Positions 7,191 to 9,299 of a stretch of 9,299 nt of DNA are shown here, one piece after another; the first letter of the stretch is position 1, and every line of letters starts with the position of its first letter. This stretch comes from Candidatus Latescibacterota bacterium (lineage in GTDB: Bacteria > Latescibacterota > UBA2968 > UBA8231), in contig JAJDTN010000074.1 in assembly GCA_022827165.1 (NCBI GenBank), forward strand, positions 1 to 9,299, written 5' to 3'. The notes under the pieces are model-generated. The model searched no databases and was not told the DNA's origin. It was given only the letters and a program-made list of their open reading frames with translations. A program made the position numbers and the translations under genes.

Positions 7191-8423
7191 ATGGCTGACT
7201 CGCGGCGCTTCAGCGCGCCCAGTGACGGCCTCGACCTGCAGCGCCTGTGGCGCGACACGGTCACCTACACCGCCCGCGGGCTCCTCATCGGCTTCGCCGC
7301 CGTGGCCGGCGTCCTGCTGTATCTCGTGCTGAGGGTGGAGGAGAGGGCGGCGCCGCCGCCGGCGGTGGCCCGCCTCATCATCCGCAAGCCCCGGTCGACC
7401 AAGTCCTTCACCCTCAAGCGCCAGCGCCTCCGCCCGCGGGCCCTGACCAAGCAGGTCACCGCCCTCACCCCCCGGCTCTCCCTGCCGTCGGCCCGCCGGC
7501 TGGCCGGACCTTCGGTCTTCGGCACCGTGCAGACCTTCGACTACGCCCCCGACACGGACGTGCAGATCAACCTCCAGTCCGGTCCCATCGAGCTCTCCGC
7601 CGCCACCATCCGGGGCACCAAGGAGCCGGGCAAGCGCATCGCCATGCGCGAGGAGCTGATCGACCTGAACGCCCTCGACACGGGCAAGTACAAGGGGCTC
7701 ATCATCCAGGACCCGACGGACCGGCGCAACGTCAAGGGCTTCGTCTACCTCGGGACGGCCTGGGCCAACGACCTGGAGCCGACCTTCGACAGCGCCGCCC
7801 GCGCCATCCCCAACCTGGTGGACGCCCTCAATGCCCAGACGGGGATCACCGCCAAGGTGGACGCCCACCTCTTCCTCGACTCCCAGGAGCTGTTCCGCAC
7901 ACCCTTCGTGTACGTCACCGCCGAGGAGGCCTTCGAGCTGACGGAGCGGGAGTTGCGCAACCTCGGGGAATACCTGAGGCGGGGCGGGTTCATCTTCGTC
8001 GACAACGCCACCCCCCTCACCGAGTTCAGCCAGGGAGAGGCCTCCCTGCGGCGCATCTTCCGGGACGCCCTCGGGGCCGAGGGGCAGCTGCGGCCCATCT
8101 CCAACAACCACCCCATCTACCACACCTTCTACGACTTCGACGGCCCTCCGGTGGGCACGGAGATGGAGAACCCCACCTTCACCGAGCAGAGGGAGCGCGA
8201 CTACCTCGTCTTCGCCCAGCAGACCTACTATCTCGAAGGGGTCTTCCTGGGCGACCGGCTCGTGGGCGTGTACTCCGACAAGGGGTACGTCCACATGTGG
8301 GCGCGAAACTTCGGCAACGAGCCCCAGTTGCGGTTCGGCATCAACGCCGTCGTCTTCGCCCTCACCCAGGAGGGCTCCATCGCCCAGCAACAGATCGACT
8401 TCTTCAGCCAGCGCACCCAGTGA
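7191..8423 (+). CDS. Inner-membrane-anchored DUF4159 protein with TonB-like linker
   Basis: The product is 410 residues from ATG 7191. Residues 1-28 are a short, basic, probably cytoplasmic tail. RGLLIGFAAVAGVLLYLVLRV (29-49) is one transmembrane helix. Residues 52-116 are a linker with 15 Arg/Lys, 8 Pro and no acidic residue, recalling TonB arms. After a mixed region (about 117-177) comes a DUF4159 domain (about 178-395). Its motifs are KGFVYLGTAW (182-191), PFVYVTAEEAFELTERELRNL (238-258), EYLRRGGFIFVDNAT (260-274), HPIYHTFYDF (307-316), LVGVYSDKGYVHMW (357-370) and INAVVFALTQEG (384-395). DUF4159 has, to my knowledge, no assigned activity. I believe it belongs to the class I glutamine amidotransferase-like fold group, and I see no nucleophilic Cys in the elbow position, so a binding role is more likely than catalysis. 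In other genomes the domain is often joined to BatA/VWA-type proteins, which are absent here. The domain is probably periplasmic, although the basic linker goes against the positive-inside rule. Confidence 0.75.
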   Translation: MADSRRFSAPSDGLDLQRLWRDTVTYTARGLLIGFAAVAGVLLYLVLRVEERAAPPPAVARLIIRKPRSTKSFTLKRQRLRPRALTKQVTALTPRLSLPSARRLAGPSVFGTVQTFDYAPDTDVQINLQSGPIELSAATIRGTKEPGKRIAMREELIDLNALDTGKYKGLIIQDPTDRRNVKGFVYLGTAWANDLEPTFDSAARAIPNLVDALNAQTGITAKVDAHLFLDSQELFRTPFVYVTAEEAFELTERELRNLGEYLRRGGFIFVDNATPLTEFSQGEASLRRIFRDALGAEGQLRPISNNHPIYHTFYDFDGPPVGTEMENPTFTEQRERDYLVFAQQTYYLEGVFLGDRLVGVYSDKGYVHMWARNFGNEPQLRFGINAVVFALTQEGSIAQQQIDFFSQRTQ

Positions 8424-8424
8424 G

Positions 8425-8432
8425 AGAGAGGG
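8425..8432 (+). promoter_or_regulatory. Ribosome binding site fixing the start of the second lipoprotein
   Basis: AGAGAGGG immediately follows the DUF4159 stop codon and lies 5 bases before ATG 8438. It favours this ATG over the in-frame GTG at 8432, which overlaps the binding site. The ATG also gives the better signal peptide. Confidence 0.6.
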
Positions 8433-8437
8433 TGGCC

Positions 8438-9217
8438 ATGCGTTCGACATTCCTTCTGCCGCTGCTGATCCTCGGCGGCTGCAGCCACTTCCAGCCCGAG
8501 ACGATCCTCTACTCGAACGAGCTGGTGCCCAGTTCCCACCAGGCCGGCGAGGACCGCTACGCCGTCGACGAGGGCGGGTCGGTCACATACGTTCTGGAAG
8601 GGCTCCGCGTCCGGGTCGAACCGATGGAGGACGACGAGCTCAACGCCATCTTCCCCGAGGAGTCGACCCGCGGCCAGTTCTCCACCAACCCCTACACCTA
8701 CGGAGACTGGATCGACCCCCTCGTGGGGCACACGCCCAAGCGCTTCACCGTCTTCCGGGTCACGATCATCAACGACATCTACGCCAAGGTGCTCCTCGAC
8801 CCGATCAAGGCGATGCTCTACACCGACCAGGGAGAGGTCCTGCATTCCTACGGCCTGCCGTCGGTCTCTCCCCACAACAGCTTCGAGCGCTACTACCGGG
8901 CCATTCGCGGGCAGAGCGGCAACGAGTTCTACCGCTTCGACCTGCGCATGGGGAACGTGCGCAGCACCGCCTATCTCGAGGACGTGAGGGTCTTCAAGGG
9001 CGAGAGCTACTCCGGACTGCTCGCCTTCAACCCTCTGAACGAAGAGGTCCGGCAGGTCCGGCTCACGCTGCGGGACTTCGTCACCAAGTTCGACGCCTCC
9101 GGTCAGCCCCTGGAGTCGGTGGACATCTCCATGGAGTTCGACCAGGAGATCGACAGGAGAGTGGCGCCGCAGACCGCGGCGAGGCAGGTACCGCCGGGCG
9201 GTGGCCAGGCTCCGTAG
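8438..9217 (+). CDS. Unrecognised beta-rich outer-membrane-type lipoprotein (259 aa)
   Basis: The N-terminus MRSTFLLPLLILGGC is a good lipoprotein signal, with a single Arg, a hydrophobic core and the lipobox LGGC with Cys15. The next residues, S-H-F, contain no inner-membrane retention Asp, which by enterobacterial rules means outer membrane. Residues about 45-62 and 100-240 are mostly predicted beta strands, for example RFTVFRVTIINDIYAKVLL (102-120), AMLYTDQGEVLHSYG (125-139), VRVFKGESYSGLLAF (183-197) and VRQVRLTLRDFVTKF (204-218). This looks like an immunoglobulin-like sandwich of the kind found in DUF4352-type lipoproteins. That is only a fold guess, and I do not recognise the family. 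The C-terminal tail (241-259) is Pro/Gly/Gln-rich and probably disordered. The start is 14 bases after the DUF4159 stop, and the 3' end overlaps the next gene, so it belongs to the same transcript. Function unknown; probably a structural or accessory subunit. Confidence 0.7.
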   Translation: MRSTFLLPLLILGGCSHFQPETILYSNELVPSSHQAGEDRYAVDEGGSVTYVLEGLRVRVEPMEDDELNAIFPEESTRGQFSTNPYTYGDWIDPLVGHTPKRFTVFRVTIINDIYAKVLLDPIKAMLYTDQGEVLHSYGLPSVSPHNSFERYYRAIRGQSGNEFYRFDLRMGNVRSTAYLEDVRVFKGESYSGLLAFNPLNEEVRQVRLTLRDFVTKFDASGQPLESVDISMEFDQEIDRRVAPQTAARQVPPGGGQAP

Positions 9218-9299
9218 ATGGATCCCGGCGATCCTCCTCGCCTCGGCCCTCGGCCCGGCCGCCGACGAGGAGATCGCCCAGCCGCCGCCCTTGAGCATC
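9201..9299 (+). CDS. N-terminus of an exported protein (3'-truncated)
   Basis: GTG 9201 opens a frame that runs to the window end (33 codons) in a different register from the preceding lipoprotein, overlapping its last 17 bases. The translation begins MARLRRWIPAILLASALGPA, then ADEEIAQPPPLSI. This is a textbook Sec signal peptide: Arg-rich n-region, hydrophobic core WIPAILLASAL, and a likely cut around GPAA before the acidic DEE. No lipobox is visible. The ribosome binding site is weak (AGGCAGG at 9182-9188 is about 12 bases away), so translation may be coupled to the upstream gene, or the true start may differ slightly. The mature protein is outside the window, so its function cannot be given. 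It extends the operon of envelope proteins. Confidence 0.65.
   Translation, partial: MARLRRWIPAILLASALGPAADEEIAQPPPLSI

Noticed and set aside
7157..7198. 13-codon upstream open frame running into the DUF4159 start
   Set aside because: The purine run before it touches the ATG with no usable spacing, and the peptide has no regulatory signature such as repeated codons.
7247..8437. N-terminal extension of the second lipoprotein back into the DUF4159 gene
   Set aside because: The frame is open but encodes Arg/Pro/Gly/His-rich shadow sequence. A proper lipoprotein signal with a ribosome binding site begins at ATG 8438.
7044..8450. Minus-strand open frame of 468 codons
   Set aside because: It is codon-aligned antisense to the DUF4159 gene, with the same low-complexity Gly/Val/Glu/Leu composition. 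The sense strand shows clear domain motifs, a transmembrane helix and a ribosome binding site.
8228..9298. Minus-strand open frame of 356 codons at the right end
   Set aside because: It is antisense to the second lipoprotein and the end of the DUF4159 gene, with no signal, domain or plausible start context. It is explained by codon alignment in high-GC sequence.
9218..9299. ATG immediately after the TAG of the second lipoprotein as the start of the next gene
   Set aside because: The stop-start junction looks tempting, but the translation (MDPGDPPRLGPRPGRRRRG) is Pro/Arg/Gly-rich shadow. The GTG 9201 frame gives a clean signal peptide.

Overview
The window is a high-GC stretch (roughly two-thirds G+C by eye) carrying one compact run of seven genes, all on the + strand. 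They are separated by 2, 24, 25, 46 and 14 bases, and the last pair overlaps by about 17 bases. I see no terminator, promoter-like gap, RNA gene, insertion sequence, CRISPR array or genes on the other strand. This looks like the interior of a single operon that began before the window and continues past it. Almost every product carries an export signal, a lipoprotein signal or a membrane anchor, so the host is a diderm (Gram-negative type) bacterium. The mix of proteins (a giant TPR protein, a DUF5683-like protein, a DUF4159 protein, and an outer-membrane barrel with calcium-type repeats) resembles phyla such as Krumholzibacteriota, Latescibacterota, Eisenbacteria, Gemmatimonadota, Acidobacteriota or Myxococcota more than Proteobacteria. 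I cannot assign the phylum from this sequence alone.

Layout. (1) 2-2899: a 5'-truncated, very large predicted outer-membrane beta-barrel protein with aspartate/asparagine-rich calcium-type repeats in a central loop. (2) 2902-6150: a 1082-residue exported or membrane-tethered protein built almost entirely of TPR repeats. (3) 6175-6732: a small exported membrane protein resembling DUF5683. (4) 6758-7144: a short lipoprotein with a single fibronectin type III-like domain. (5) 7191-8423: an inner-membrane-anchored protein with a TonB-like basic, proline-containing linker and a C-terminal DUF4159 domain. (6) 8438-9217: a second, unrecognised lipoprotein of beta-rich character. (7) 9201-9299: the signal peptide and first residues of another exported protein, cut by the window end.

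How they may work together (inference). The set contains an outer-membrane barrel, a long TPR scaffold, two outer-membrane-type lipoproteins, a polytopic or exported small protein, and one inner-membrane protein whose periplasmic arm could reach across the periplasm. That is the parts list of a trans-envelope complex. It recalls by analogy, not by demonstrated homology, the Myxococcus Glt gliding machinery or TonB/Tol-type systems. Whether an ExbB/ExbD (TolQ/TolR) motor lies upstream cannot be seen here and would be the most informative thing to check. The DUF4159, DUF5683-like and fibronectin-type calls rest on motif recognition. The barrel and the last lipoprotein have no family name I can give.
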